From NCBI GenBank assembly GCA_963989245.1, contig OZ022346.1, positions 59,340,584 to 59,404,583 on the forward strand: DNA of 64,000 nt. The letters are read 5' to 3'. Every line of letters begins with the position of its first letter. Position 1 is the first letter of the stretch. This document shows positions 52,821-64,000 of the stretch, in pieces. Made by a program: the position numbers and the translations under genes. This DNA is from Nansenia antarctica (taxonomy: Eukaryota > Chordata > Actinopteri > Argentiniformes > Microstomatidae). Below the pieces are notes generated by a model, which saw only the letters and a program-made list of their open reading frames with translations, did no database searches and had not been told where the DNA came from.

Positions 52821-53400
52821 AATTTAAATGGGACAATGTTTACATTACGCATACATAATGGCACTATAGGAGCTTGTTTGGGCATGACTGACTGACCCTA
52901 ACCCTTGAACAGAGTAAAGGATGTTGTATCATTATCAGCAATCAGTTGGTTGGGCATAAACAAACCCACCCACGCCCATGAAACAAAGGCAGAGGAGCGA
53001 GATCGACAGAGCTATTCAGATTGCATGACAGATCACACTTGTTGCAAATCAAAATTCTCTTTTATTCACAGTGAACACAGTATGAGCACAAAACATAGGC
53101 CCTACTGCAAATGGCCTACTACAGTATGCAGATTGCAGATACCATGGCTTTCAAATTACATTTCAAAAACAGTAACAACATAAATGTAAGTGCAACTGAA
53201 TTATTATTATTTATTTATTATATATATTTTTAAAAAAAGAAATCATCTTTTGTTGCACCTTTTTAAGATGATTTCACTATATACAAATGTTCTTCATCCT
53301 CAGGGGAACCAAAACAGGGGTTGAAGCAAAAGTAATGCTTTTGGGAAGCGACCCAAGACAATCAAGGTAGCAACCTGTCTTACAACATAAAAGAACATAA
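52820..53400. other. No gene recognised
   Basis: AT-rich sequence downstream (minus-strand sense) of the RRM gene stop. It probably includes its 3' UTR; no clear feature otherwise. Confidence 0.35.
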
Positions 53401-53428
53401 CAAAAACATGGTTGAGGATTCAGCCTTC

Positions 53429-54392
53429 TCAGACTGCGCTGGGAGGTGGCGTTAAAAGGTCAGAGGTCATCTCTACGATGGTCTTCAGGGGGAGGCCCCT
53501 GAGGAAGCCCTGGTGCTTGGCCCTCAGCTCCAGGAGCGCATCTACGATCCTCTGCCTCCCTACCTCCGGGTGGCGCTCTGACAGCCGTGCCATCAGCGTG
53601 TCGAAGCTGCCCATGGTGGTGTCACAGCTGGTCGTCCGCTTCTCCAAGCTGCAGCGCAGGGGCTGAGAGACCACCTGGGCACAGGAACGGAGACGTAAGT
53701 CATACATGGAAATAACCTTGCCTTGTTATTTCAAGGCTAAATAAGGGTGTCTGTATCAAACAAATAATGAAACGCAGATAATTAATCAGTCCAGAAAGAA
53801 CAATATCTAAACTATGGCAAAATTACAGAAGTCAATTCTATAGTGGAAAAAGGGTCCTCTCTTCACCTTTACTGGGCTGGTGTTAGAGCTGTCTTTGGGC
53901 CCAAGGGTGCCCCCTGGGGGTAGTGCTGCTCTGTGTCTGGTGGAGGGGCCCTGCTGGTGAGTTGCCTCCCGCTGACTATCACCCTGGCCCTGCTGGCCCT
54001 TAGTGCTGGGTCTGTGGATGTGCTCCACGTGCACTGTGAAGCCATGCATACTGCATCCATCTATCTCCTTCACCGCTGCTTCAGCATACTTTGGACCACT
54101 GACAGTCACTACGGCAAGTCTGAGGGACATACAAGGTATCTTTAGCATAGTGCTCCAATGCCTCATTTGATTGAATGAACCTCTTGTAATATAATGACAT
54201 TTGTATTGATGTATTGTTGCTGTTGTAAGAATATTAATGTTGTTACACAAATGTGGTCATGTGACACTTGTAGATTTCTAGACCTAACTAATCTGTGTCA
54301 TCATTGTTTGTTTGTTACCTGAGTTTGTTACTGAAGGTTGAAATTCTCACTTCTGACACCTGATACTTTTCAAACCAAAGCATCACTTCACC
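53429..54392 (-). CDS. RRM-domain protein C-terminal exons (RBM44-like)
   Basis: Three exons with consistent phases: 54319-54392 (first half of an RRM, EVMLWFEKYQVSEVRISTF), 53867-54119 (second half, LAVVTVSGPKYAEAAVKEI and GFTVHVEHI, then a Gly/Gln/Ser-rich linker), 53429-53674 (C-terminal helical domain, LMARLSERHPEVGRQRIVDA to LKTIVEMTSDLL, then a stop). RRMs bind RNA; the terminal helical domain recalls the one I associate with RBM44 and TTC3/DZIP3-type proteins, by memory only. The start of the RRM and any N-terminal exons are not found upstream, where the LINE dimer begins. It may be the end of the macrodomain gene transcript, or a truncated separate gene. Confidence 0.6.
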
Positions 54393-54496
54393 CTGAGAAC
54401 ATACACAGGAAACCTTTACTTGACTATGCTGCCCCTGGTGGTCAATACAATACAAATATTGTACAAGTAGTCCGTGAGCCAGGACCCCAAATATGG

Positions 54497-54541
54497 GCCA
54501 CCTGGGGGTACAATGTCTCATAGTGATTTTTAGCAAGGTAT
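54497..54541 (+). repeat. 45-bp inverted repeat, left arm
   Basis: 'acaatgtctcatagtgattt' plus 'ttagcaaggta' and the preceding 'gccacctgg(g/a)gg' are found inverted at 59164-59208. Without the LINE dimer the arms would lie about 320 bp apart, like a MITE. Confidence 0.7.
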
Positions 54542-54800
54542 TAGTGTTATGTATTGAAGTGTTATTTTTAGCTATGTGGACCACCGTAGTTGGAATGATG
54601 AAAAGCTGTATAGGTAACGAGTGTTGCCCTGTCAAGAATGCGGAAGTGATACCATGCCTGTATACCTGCGGTTTGGTCAGTAAAGCTAGGGACATATATC
54701 AAAGTGTTTCGCCGCCTCTGCCTCCATTCTTTATTGGGAATTATAGATGTTAAAGATGGTATTGGTTATATACATAACAATTAGGTTCTAGTACTAGGTG

Positions 54801-55201
54801 TAACCAGCTCCACCACAAGGCTCCTGAGGGCAGTAGGGATCAGAGGACAGGCCCAACGGAAGGCAATCAGAGAACTGTCCACTGCAGCAGAACGGAGCAG
54901 TCACTGGCTGTGGCTGAAACGTAGGGACCCAACATGGGCTCCCAAATGACCACGTGGTGCCACCGTGCGACACACACCCAGGCCTGATCAGCCTGTGGTG
55001 GGCCAACCTCGGCAGAGGGTGTCTTGTGATAACTGGCCGAAACACCCAATGAGGTCGGGGACCACAACTGAAGATGTGTCGTACTGGTGGCACCAGGTGA
55101 TCATTGCCAAATTCCACTCCACTCAAGAGGACATCTCCAACTCCACTCAATTGTTGTGCTGAATATTTAGGGATTTTAACAACCAGTCCTATTAAGAATC
55201 C
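54801..55201 (+). repeat. LINE 3'-end copy, upstream monomer
   Basis: It contains the last codons of the endonuclease (LWLKRRDPTWAPK) and the 3' UTR, matching 58716-59117 with about two differences seen. Confidence 0.9.
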
Positions 55202-55334
55202 TGATGTCTGGTGTCAAAACCAGTGACCGCTGCGAAAGGGCAGCTGACAACCTGGGAAAGACCTGGTGACGGCCTGAAGAGACAGCTGACAGGAGGGAAC
55301 AGACCCCAACGGGGCTGGCATGGGTTAACTACCC

Positions 55335-58300
55335 GTGTTGGCAGGAGCCTTTCACTACACAGTGACTTGGTTCCACCCAACTATGGCTACGAAAAATTCA
55401 AAAGGAAAAACACCCCTAGAGTCTGCGAGAGCGGGGGCGGAAGATGACTCATCGGCGGATCACACGGTAACAGACCCTGGAACGGAAATGACAACGAATC
55501 AAATGATCAGCACGGTAGTTGACGGAGTAACAACACTGGCAGGACACAAGCTACAAAGCTGCATCTGTGGCTGGAAAAAGATAACATCAGAGAAGGGTCT
55601 CAAGATCCACCAGGGCAGGAAAAAGTGCCTAAGAGAGCTTAGCGAGGTGCCTCGCATTGACCACTACTTCCTCAGAGGTAGGGCAAATCAGTCGAGTGAA
55701 GCCCAGTGGCAGGATATTCACCACAGTCCACAGGGTATCAGAACCCCAGACGAAGCTCAACCAAGCACAGATCCATCAACGGACATGAGTCCAGAGCCTA
55801 TCCAGCCACAGACAGCAGTAGAGAGGAAGATGAATGGACGAAAGCCTCAAATCTTGTGGCCTAAAGCCTGCCAGAAAAAGGAGTGGGAAAACACAGACAC
55901 AGACCTTGTCCATCTTCTAGAAGGTCTGAAAGGGGGCGTGGAAAGAAAACTGGACAAGATTGGAGAGATCATTTACAGCTATGGAGCAGAGAGATTTGGG
56001 GTGAAAAGTAAGAACCATGGGACACAGAAGGAACCATCAGCCCATCTCAAGTCCAGGAGACAACAAGAGATTGAAAGACTTGTGAAAGAAAGAATGTGCC
56101 TGAGAAAACAGTGGAAGAAGGCCACAGAAGTGGAAAGGAAAGGACTTGAGGCACTACAGGCCGACATCAAGCAGCGTCTTGCAACACTGCGAAGAGCAGA
56201 ATGCTTGAGAAAGCAACACAAGAAGAAAGAGCGAACGAGGACTGCCTTCTACAGAGATCCCTACAAGTTCGTCAAAGACCTCTTTGTCAAGGAGAAAACG
56301 GGGACCCTCAAAGTACCCATAAGGGAACTAGAGGAGCACCTGAGGAAGACCTACTCTGACAACCAGAGGCATGTGCCAGCCAGCATTCCGGATGACATGC
56401 CACCAATCCAACCACCTGAGCACCAGATGGAAACAAGGCCCCCTACATGGAGCGAAGTTGAGAGCACAGTAAAACGGGCAAGAACAGCCTCAGCCCCTGG
56501 GCCCAACGGCGTTCCATACAGGCTATATAAGAACAGTCCAGGCGTCTTGAAGTACCTCTGGAAGCTAATGAAAGTGGCATGGGAAAAGGGAATCATACCA
56601 AAGGCATGGCGAAGGGCAGGAGGGATCCTGATTCCCAAAGAGAAGAATTCCTCAACCATCGACCAGTTCCGCCAGATCAGTCTACTGAACGTGGAAGGAA
56701 AGATTTTCTTCAGTGTTGTGGCCCAGAGGCTCTCAGTATTCTTGCAGAAGAACAACTTTGTCGACACCTCAGTGCAGAAGGCAGGGATAAGTGGATTCTC
56801 AGGATGCCTGGAACACACAAATGTCATCTGGCACCAGATACAAACGGCCAAGAAGGAGAAGAAAGACCTGCATGTGGTTTTCTTAGATCTTGCCAATGCA
56901 TTCGGGTCAGTGCCTCATGAGATTTTGTGGACAGCGTTCAACTTCTTCCAAGTCCCAGAGGGCATCACAAGGCTGGTCAAAGCCTACTTCCAGGACCTCC
57001 AGTTCTGTGTTACAGCACAAGCCAGTACAACTGCTTGGCAGCACCTCGAGATAGGCATAATGGCGGGCTGCACCATCTCTCCACTGGCGTTTACCATGGC
57101 AATGGAGCTCATTATTCGAGCATCCCGATGGGTTGTTGGAGGGGAACGGTTGAAGAGCGGGCTGCGTCTTCCACCAATCAGGGCGTACATGGATGACATG
57201 ACGACAATAACAACAACAAACGCATGCACCAAACGCCTGCTGGATAAACTCCAGGGAAACATCAAATGGGCACGAATGGAGATTAAACCCAGTAAGTCCC
57301 GCAGTATCTCCATTGTCAAAGGCAAGCTCGCCAATGAGAGGTTCCACGTCAACAACGAGCCAATACCAACAGTTCTGGAGAAGCCCATCAAAAGCCTTGG
57401 CCGCTGGTATAGCGCAGAACTCAAAGACTCGAAGCAGGTGGAACAACTCAAGCAGGATACAATCAGTGGCCTCAAGCAGATCAACAACACTGCTCTCCCT
57501 GGGAAGCTGAAACTGTGGTGCTTTCAGTTTGGACTGCTGCCCCGTCTCATGTGGCCAATTTCCATCTACGAGGTCACACTATCCCATGCCAACCGGCTGG
57601 AGAGACTGGTGAATGCACAAGTGAGGAAGTGGCTTGGACTGCCGAGAGGCCTTAGCAGCATAGGCCTGTATGGCAACGGAGCCCTCTCCCTACCAATCTC
57701 AAGCCTGGTGGAGGAGTACAAATGTGCCAAATCAAGGCTGGAAATGACTCTCACAGAATCCCGGGATCCATTCGTCAGAGGTGCTGCTCCAATCCTAGCA
57801 ACGGGGAGGAAATGGAAGCCATCTGCAGCAGTTGCGGTGGCAAAGACCGCCCTCAGACACCGGGATATAGTGGGGCATGTCCAACATGGCAGAGGGGGCC
57901 TTGGCTTGGAAACAACAACACCCACATGGCAAAAGGCTACTCCAACCGAACGGCGGAAGATGGTGGGTGAGGAGGTGCGCCACCAGGAGGAAGCAGCCAG
58001 GTGCGCCAAGGCAGTCTCCCAAGCCCAGCAAGGCCGCTAGATGAAGTGGGAGAGCGTGGAGAGGAGGAAAATCACGTGGAACGAGCTGTGGAGCATGGAG
58101 TCTAATAGGCTAAGTTTCATCATCAGAGCCACATATGATGTCCTGCCCTCTCCTACCAACCTACATCTCTGGTATGGAGAGGACCCAGCCTGTCTCCAGT
58201 GTGCAGCCCCAGCAACCCTCAAACACATCTTGGTGGGTTGCAAGACCAGTCTAACTCAAGGAAGATACACCTGGCGCCACAACCAAGTGCTAAAGTGCTT

Positions 58301-58865
58301 GGCTGCCGAACTTGAGCACAAGAGGGTAACCACCAACGCCATGCCTCTAAATGCCCAGACTACCTTTCCACGGAAAACAACCTTCATCCGGGAAGGGGAG
58401 AAACAGCGGACCAAGCCATCACCTCCAGACTCAGGCCCACTGAACGCAGCCCGGGATTGGGAAATGCGGGTAGACCTCAGCCAGAGGCTCACCTTCCCAC
58501 CCGAAATTGCAGCGACCAACCTGCGCCCAGACCTAGTCCTCTGGTCCAAGTCCTGCCGGCGTGTCTTCATCGTAGAACTGACGGTCCCATGGGAGGAGGC
58601 CATCGATGAGGCATTCGAACGGAAGAGGCTGCGGTATGCCAACTTAGCAGTCGAAGCAGAGGGGCGGGGCTGGAACGTGAAGGTGTGGCCAGTGGAGGTG
58701 GGCTGCAGAGGCTTTGTAGCCAGCTCCACCACAAGGCTCCTGAGGGCAGTAGGGATCAGAGGACAGGCCCAACAGAAGGCAATCAGAGAACTGTCCACTG
58801 CAGCAGAACGGAGCAGTCACTGGCTGTGGCTGAAACGTAGGGACCCAACATGGGCTCCCAAATGA
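55335..58865 (+). pseudogene. LINE ORF: zinc finger, RT, REL endonuclease; one stop
   Basis: Likely start MATKNSKGKTP at 55384 or the upstream ATG 55335. A C2H2 finger (CICGWKKITSEKGLKIHQG) is near residues 80-100. RT runs about residues 330-740 with APGPNGVPYRLYK, VFLDLANAFGSVP (motif A) and the catalytic AYMDDMTTI. A Cys/His knuckle CLQCAAPATLKHILVGC and RHNQVLKCL follow, then the endonuclease RPDLVLW...FIVELTVPWEEA. The stop TAG at 58038-58040 separates the RT part from the knuckle part, but the frame continues without shift from 58041 to 58865. A single G-to-A change of a Trp codon would explain it. Otherwise intact, so very young. Confidence 0.88.
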
Positions 58866-59163
58866 CCACGTGGTGCCACCGTGCGACACACACCCAGGCC
58901 TGATCAGCCTGTGGTGGGCCAACCTCGGCAGAGGGTGTCTTGTGATAACTGGCCGAAACACCCAATGAGGTCGGGGACCACAACTGAAGATGTGTCGTAC
59001 TGGTGGCACCAGGTGATCATTGCCAAATTCCACTCCACTCAAGAGGACATCTCCAACTCCACTCAATTGTTGTGCTGAATATTTAGGGATTTTAACAACC
59101 AGTCCTATTAAGAATCCACTACCACCGGTGCAAGGCTATCACATTCTTTCTAGTACTAGGGGT

Positions 59164-59208
59164 GTATACCTTGCTAAAAATCACTATGAGACATTGTCCC
59201 TCCAGGTG
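59164..59208 (-). repeat. 45-bp inverted repeat, right arm
   Basis: Inverse of 54497-54541. It abuts or overlaps the 3' border of the last macrodomain exon at 59200-59293. Confidence 0.7.
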
Positions 59209-62200
59209 GCACCCGTGACAACCTGTATCACCACACCTTCCACCTTTGTCTCATGCATCCCTGAGCTGGAGGTGGTGACAGAGGAGAAGGGGCCTGGCAG
59301 AAGAGAATAACATAATGAGGTGATGAAATATGACTATATGACTATAGGATGTTATGATGTGCATTACTTTGCATAAACCATCTGGCATGTTACAATGACC
59401 AAAGGGAATGATTGCATGAGATCAATTCGCTGTACATTTAACATTGATTGCAATTGTAAGCGGTATGACACCACGAGTTTACTAATATAAATGTGAGTTT
59501 AGTGAGTTGCACCTTTACTATGTTTGGTGGGGGTGGAGGAGGCTGAGGAGGAGGCTGAGGAGGAGGAGGCAGAGGAGGAGGCTGAGGAGGAGGCTGAGGC
59601 CCCTGAGGTTGCAGTCTGGTTTGTAAACCTCTTGTTGTATTCATCAGTGAAAGCCTGGAGAGAGATCATCAGAAGGGAGGAGAACCAGCCATCAACAACA
59701 CCAGCATCAACAGAGCCCATCCTGCATGGAGGAAATCTGCCTGGCCTCCGACCAACATCTATCGGCAATGAAACCCACTAAACCCAAATCGTAAAACCTT
59801 TTCCATTTGACAGTAGGCCTATTATGGTATTTATTTTTACCTGTGTGGTTTTAACCTCCTGAATCTAACCATTTTCCCTACCTGAACGGTCTGCAGGTCC
59901 CCTGGGTGCAGGATGAACACCACCTCCTTCAGGTGTTTGGGGTTCCTTGTGCTGAATTTGGAGACTTCCTCCAGCATCAGAGAGGCCACAATGGGCTTAG
60001 GGAAGCCCAAGTTCCCCGTGCTGATGGCAGGGAAGGTGATGGAGACTAGCCCCTTCTGCTCCACCTCAGCCAGGCACTTCTCCATAATCCCACTCAACAC
60101 CTGCAGTTAAAATGTCTGATCAGGTTTCTTTACTTTACTTTACTTTTATTTATTTGTATAGCACTTAAGACAGCAGTCACAAAGTGCTTCACAGTACATT
60201 TGGTAGTATATTACATAACACAGCAAATAAACAGCCAACAAATAAAACGTAATTCATAAAATGTAAACAAGCACTTCACAAAAGCAATAAAACGAATGAT
60301 AAAATCATAAAAGCAACGAATGATAAAATGATAAAATCAATACAGATATCAGAAGTAAAAAGAGAAAACTAATTATAAAAATGCCATCCTATATAAGTGG
60401 GTTTTTAAACGTTTTTTAAAAAAGTGGTACAGACCCAGCTAACCTGACAGTGAGGGGGAGACGATTCCATAATGTTGGAGCTACAACAGTAAAAGCACGG
60501 CCACCCTTTGTTTTGAGCCTGGACCGTGGGACAATTAAAAGCCGTTGGTCAGACGATCTAAGAGATCTAGGCGCAATGTATTCTGTTAAAAGATCGGAAA
60601 TATAGGAGGGTGCCATGCCATGGAAGGCCTTAAATGTGATCAGGAGGATCTTGAATTGTATCCTGAAACATACGGGAAGCCAATGTAAGTGGGCTAGAAT
60701 GGGGGTAATATGCTCTCTTCGTTTGGTGTATGTCAAAAGCCTCGCAGCTGCGTTCTGAACTAGTTGGAGTCGAGCAATTGAGGAATCACTTAAGCAAGAA
60801 AAAATTGAGTTACAGTAATCCAAATGGGAAGAGACAGATAGAGGTTTACACAATCTTGAGGGGATAGTTCACCTCAAAATAGTCTGGAGTCTAAACTAAA
60901 CCTGCATTTTACACCCTCTGTTATATCACATTCACAGTACATTGTGTGTGAAACCATGGAGGCACAGACTCAGTGTTTTGATACCATGCCTCATTCCGTT
61001 CCATGCATTACAATGACCCTGTCCAGCCTCTCCTGGTGTGAAATATACATATATGGACGAGGAACAACGTTTGTTCTGTTTCTAACCTTCTCTGCTGCAC
61101 CTTGTCCGTTGTCCCACTGGGGGGCGATAGTGTGGAACACCAGCTTGCTTTTCAGGTTGCAGCCAGTTGTGATGATGACTTCCCCAGCGATGCCAGTGGA
61201 GGGCTGCTGGTCGACCAGGGTCTGGAGCTGGGGTCCAGCAGCAGCCAGGAGGGCGTTAGAGACTGCTCCATGGTTGAGAGCCAGGTCCTGACCTACCGTG
61301 TTCACAACCACATCAGTCTGGAACAGAAAGCAACATCATGTTATTATAAAGAAGTCATTATAATGTTGATTTGTTAATTGACTTTAAGGTAAAGCAGCAT
61401 TGTGTTATTGTTCATTACAAAAAGTTGATCTAACACAAATTGGGTGGTCTGATTCTATCTATAAGGACATTAATGGAGTTGTTAGGGCAACTGAGATGTA
61501 GGCTATAAAGCGCAATGAAATGAGAAAATAATCGATTTGATGTTAAGTCTTTAACTTTAATTTATTTAGTGCCGAGGGTGAATAAAGTCGCCACAATTGT
61601 TAACATTCTAGAGTGCCACGGGTGACCAAAAATGCATAAATGATGATGGTTCATTTTGTAGCCAATCAAACTATTGTTGCTAGGTAAATACAACATAGAA
61701 CACATGACACTAGGTGGTGAGTGTTCTGAAATTCTTCCGTTAGTGAGTTTAGTTAGTTAGTGAAATTCTGCTGACTCATCAGTTTCATTAAAAAAAACGG
61801 CTTACCGTGGCGTTCTGAATGTTCCCTTTCTTCAGGCTGATGGTCAGCCTCTCTTTGGTCTGGACCGTACTAGAACCAGCGGTACTCTGGACCTGTCTAG
61901 CAGGCTGGGGTGGGGCGGGCTTGGCTGGACTTCTGCTGGGCTGTTGTTGTTGACCTGTCCCTTGGTCTCCGAACACCCCTCTCACAGCATCCTCCATGGC
62001 CTGGACTGTCCTGTCATCTTTATTCACCAAGTGGATCCTCTCCAGGCAATTATCATCATACCTGTATGATGAATAAATAATAATAATAATAATATAATAA
62101 TAATACAATAAATAACAACAACAACAACAACAACAACAACATAAATAACCATTGCTGGGCTTGGAATAACTTAAAAGACACTTTAAAATAAATATATTTA

Positions 62201-63009
62201 ACACTTTTTGCCACTGAGTGTTTGATATTGACTACAGTATCACCATACCTGTCCTCACAGTAGCGCTTCACTGCTTTGACGATGGTCTCAGCACAGAGGC
62301 TGAGAGGGAAGCCTAGGTTCCCTGAGCTGATAGCAGGCAGAGCCACCGACAGGCAGCTGTGTTTCTCTGCTAGATCCAGACTCCCCATAACCGCTCTCCT
62401 CAGCTGCGCCACAGCCCTCTGAGGGTCGGCGGGGTCAAACCTGGGTCCCACTGCGTGGATGATGTGTTTGCAGCGCAGCTGCCCCCCAGCACCAGTAATA
62501 ACACAGTCCCCAGGCTTCAGTAGACCCCGCTTGGTGACCAGCTGATCAGACTCTGCCTGTAGTTGAGGGCCGGCAGCATCCAGGAGGGCTCTGGCTAACC
62601 TCCAGCTGTGCTTCAGGTCTGTGTAAGCAGCGTTGACCACGGCCTGCACGGCGTAGTCGCATATGTCAGCTTTACACACGACTATCTCCACCCCGTCTGG
62701 TGTCTGGAACTGGTAGGAGGGCTTCATCCCTCCTCCCCTGAGTGCTAGGCCTATACCCTGCTGTCCACCATGTTGGTTCTCTTCAACCAGCTGGACCACA
62801 CAGCCCGTCAGACTGATCAACGTGGTAACATACATGGCCTCCTTGTCCTGGAAGAACTTCTTGGCTCCGGGCTTGGACACCTTCAGGGTATCGAAGTGTG
62901 TAGAGGAGACCAGGTCTGCAAACAAGGCCTTGCACTGCGTGACATGAACTCTGGCGCCACTTAGGGAAATTACTTCTTTCTGGAAAGAAACCTTCACTAA
63001 GTCTTTGAC
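59200..63009 (-). CDS. Multi-macrodomain protein (PARP14-like), partial
   Basis: Macrodomains bind or cleave ADP-ribose; PARP14/PARP9-type proteins act in interferon responses. Exons by splice sites: 62249 to about 63009 (macrodomain 1, VEIVVCKADICDYAVQAVVNA to LPAISSGNLGFPL), 61806-62061 (linker and start of macrodomain 2), 61087-61317 (TDVVVNTVGQDLALNHG), 59882-60100 (end of macrodomain 2, FPAISTGNLGFPKP), 59513-59654 (Ser/Ala-rich linker), about 59200-59293 (start of macrodomain 3, KVEGVVIQVVTG). All joins are in phase. Macrodomain 3 is cut off: next comes a donor-poor stretch overlapping an inverted repeat, then the LINE dimer. In domain 1 the usual glycine loop after VNAA...DLKH reads SWRLARAL, so ADP-ribose binding may be altered. 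The 5' exon is missing because a LINE abuts at 63015. Confidence 0.8.
59524..59610 (-). repeat. Codon-type repeat in linker exon
   Basis: GAGGCTGAGGAG/CTCCTCAGCC repeats encode the Ser/Ala tract (ASSSASSSASSS) in the macrodomain gene. Confidence 0.8.
60125..60860 (-). mobile_element. L2-like LINE, 5'-truncated, intronic
   Basis: On the minus strand 60853-60416 encodes the RT C-terminus (SHLDYCNSIFSCLSDSSIARLQ shortened to its SHLDYCN and LQLVQNAAARLL blocks, FHGMAPSYISDLL, TLWNRLPL). It ends 'gtgctatacaaataaataaa' and ACTTT repeats. It lies between macrodomain exons. Confidence 0.85.
61320..61800. other. Intron without recognised feature
   Basis: Intron of the macrodomain gene, AT-rich; no repeat recognised. 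Confidence 0.4.
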
Positions 63010-63014
63010 CTTAA

Positions 63015-64000
63015 GTGAAGGCATTTGACACGGTCGATCACCACTTGCTCCTAGAACAGCTATCCGATATTGGATTAGATTTAGGTGCTTGTGCGTGGTT
63101 CCATGACTACCTTACCCTCAGGCGTCAGTGTATAAAATCTTCACTTGGCAATTCAGATTTTATAACGGTTACAAAGGGTGTCCCTCAAGGTTCGGTGCTG
63201 GGCCCTGTACTTTTTACCATCTATATTAATGAACTGGTATCTTCGCTAACCGGTTGCCACGTCCATTTATATGCCAATGATACCATTCTTTATAGTACAG
63301 CAGATTCCCCACATGCTGCTACTATCAACTTGCAGCTAGCCTTTAACTCAATGCAAGACGCCCTCTCGAGGCATAAGCTAGTCCTCAACTCGAAGAAAAC
63401 GAAATTCATGTTGTTTACTAGGGCTAGAAATGTGGACCTTACAAAGCTTCTTATATCCACAGTTGATGGCGACTCCATTGAGAGAGTTACCGACTACAAA
63501 TATCTTGGGCTGTGGTTGGATGAGAAGCTATCATTCAAAACGCATGTCGACGGCCTCGCCTCCAAACTTCGGCAAAAGGTGGGCTTTCTTTACCGTAATC
63601 GGTCTAGCTTCCCCTTGCTTTGTAGGAAGAGAGTTGTCGAGGCGGTATTCCTGTCCGTATTAGATTACGGTGATGTTATCTATAGGCATGCATGCAGCTT
63701 CATCTACATTGAAACAATTGGACTCAGTTTATCACTCAGCTCTAAGGTTTATTACCGGGGACAGTTATGACACTCACCACTGTATACTTTATGACAAGGT
63801 TGGCTGGCCCTCTCTTTCTCTGAGGCGCAGTTACCACTGGAACTTGTTCGTTTTTAAGGCCATCTGTGGCAAGCTTCCTCCTTATATCTCATCATTATTA
63901 GACTGGAGTCTTGGTACTTATGTGACCAGATCTAATAGTTGACTTTCTTTTCGGGTTCCGTATGCGCGTTCAGACCTGGGTAAAACAGCCTTTTTTATTG
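63015..64000 (+). mobile_element. 5'-truncated LINE, RT core to C-terminus
   Basis: It begins within RT motif A (AFDTVDHHLL) and continues with VPQGSVLGPVLF and YANDTILY, where the usual YADD is YAND. A frameshift near 63715 separates 63015-63770 from the rest (SLSLRRSYHWNLFVFKAICG). The change of the second catalytic aspartate region and the frameshift mean it is dead. It runs off the window and abuts the first macrodomain exon. Confidence 0.85.

Larger units (their letters stand above)
54800..59147 (+). mobile_element. REL-type LINE (R2/Hero-like), head-to-tail dimer
   Basis: TTCTAGTACTAGG at 54787-54799 and 59148-59160 is a 13-bp target duplication. Inside, 54801-55201 is a 5'-truncated copy of the element's 3' end, followed directly by a complete copy from about 55202. 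The two 3' ends (54801-55201 and 58716-59117) are almost identical. Only one duplication surrounds both copies. Confidence 0.88.

Noticed and set aside
54801..59117. Reading the 400-bp terminal direct repeats as LTRs of an LTR retrotransposon
   Set aside because: The repeat contains the endonuclease C-terminus and stop of the LINE, and the protein is a REL-type non-LTR enzyme, so they are duplicated 3' ends.

Overview
This window looks like teleost fish nuclear DNA. It has GT-AG spliced genes, C1q, C2H2 zinc-finger, WWE and macrodomain genes of the kinds expanded in fish, long AT-rich introns, simple-sequence arrays, and a very heavy nested load of LINEs, hAT, Harbinger and Tc1 elements, MITEs and LTR retrotransposons. 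No prokaryotic features were seen. All identifications come from reading the sequence and translated motifs; no database search was run.

Layout. 0-5.8 kb: a frameshifted endonuclease-type (REL) LINE, then the 3' exons of a plus-strand C1q-domain gene. 5.9-11.5 kb: two hAT elements with exact 8-bp target duplications, the second carrying another hAT inside it. 11.5-15.4 kb: LINE tails, a (CA)n tract, and a retroelement-like unit made of 46-bp monomers. 14.8-17.4 kb: a plus-strand C2H2 zinc-finger gene. 19.86-25.66 kb: a structurally complete Ty3/Gypsy element on the minus strand with apparently identical 219-bp LTRs and a textbook -1 frameshift signal. 28.1-32.4 kb: a LINE split by a hAT. 32.6-50.2 kb: a minus-strand CCCH zinc-finger/WWE gene of the PARP12/ZC3HAV1 type, at least eight exons, whose introns hold a Harbinger element, a hAT-Charlie-like element, several MITEs and a BEL/Pao retrotransposon. 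50.4-52.2 kb: a MITE and LINE tails. 53.4-54.4 kb: minus-strand RRM exons of an RBM44-like gene. 54.8-59.15 kb: a head-to-tail LINE dimer. 59.2-63.0 kb: minus-strand exons of a PARP14-like multi-macrodomain gene. 63.0-64.0 kb: the start of a truncated LINE.

Main discovery candidate. The BEL/Pao element at 39.89-49.16 kb keeps its LTRs, gag, zinc knuckles and protease. Reverse transcriptase, RNase H and the integrase core are missing. In their place, in the same 1,293-codon frame, is an intronless and internally deleted piece of the host splicing factor PRPF40 (a hybrid WW domain plus two FF domains), followed by a remnant of the pol C-terminus. The LTRs differ at only two noticed positions in 974 bp and the element has a 5-bp target duplication. 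It therefore appears to have transposed as a chimera, presumably using enzymes supplied in trans. A 3.4-kb DNA transposon later inserted into its 3' LTR.

The CCCH/WWE gene and the macrodomain gene lie on the same strand. Both belong to families linked to ADP-ribose biology and antiviral defence, so this may be a PARP-type immune cluster. No PARP catalytic domain is visible, and several insertions sit at or near exon borders, so one or both genes may be decaying.
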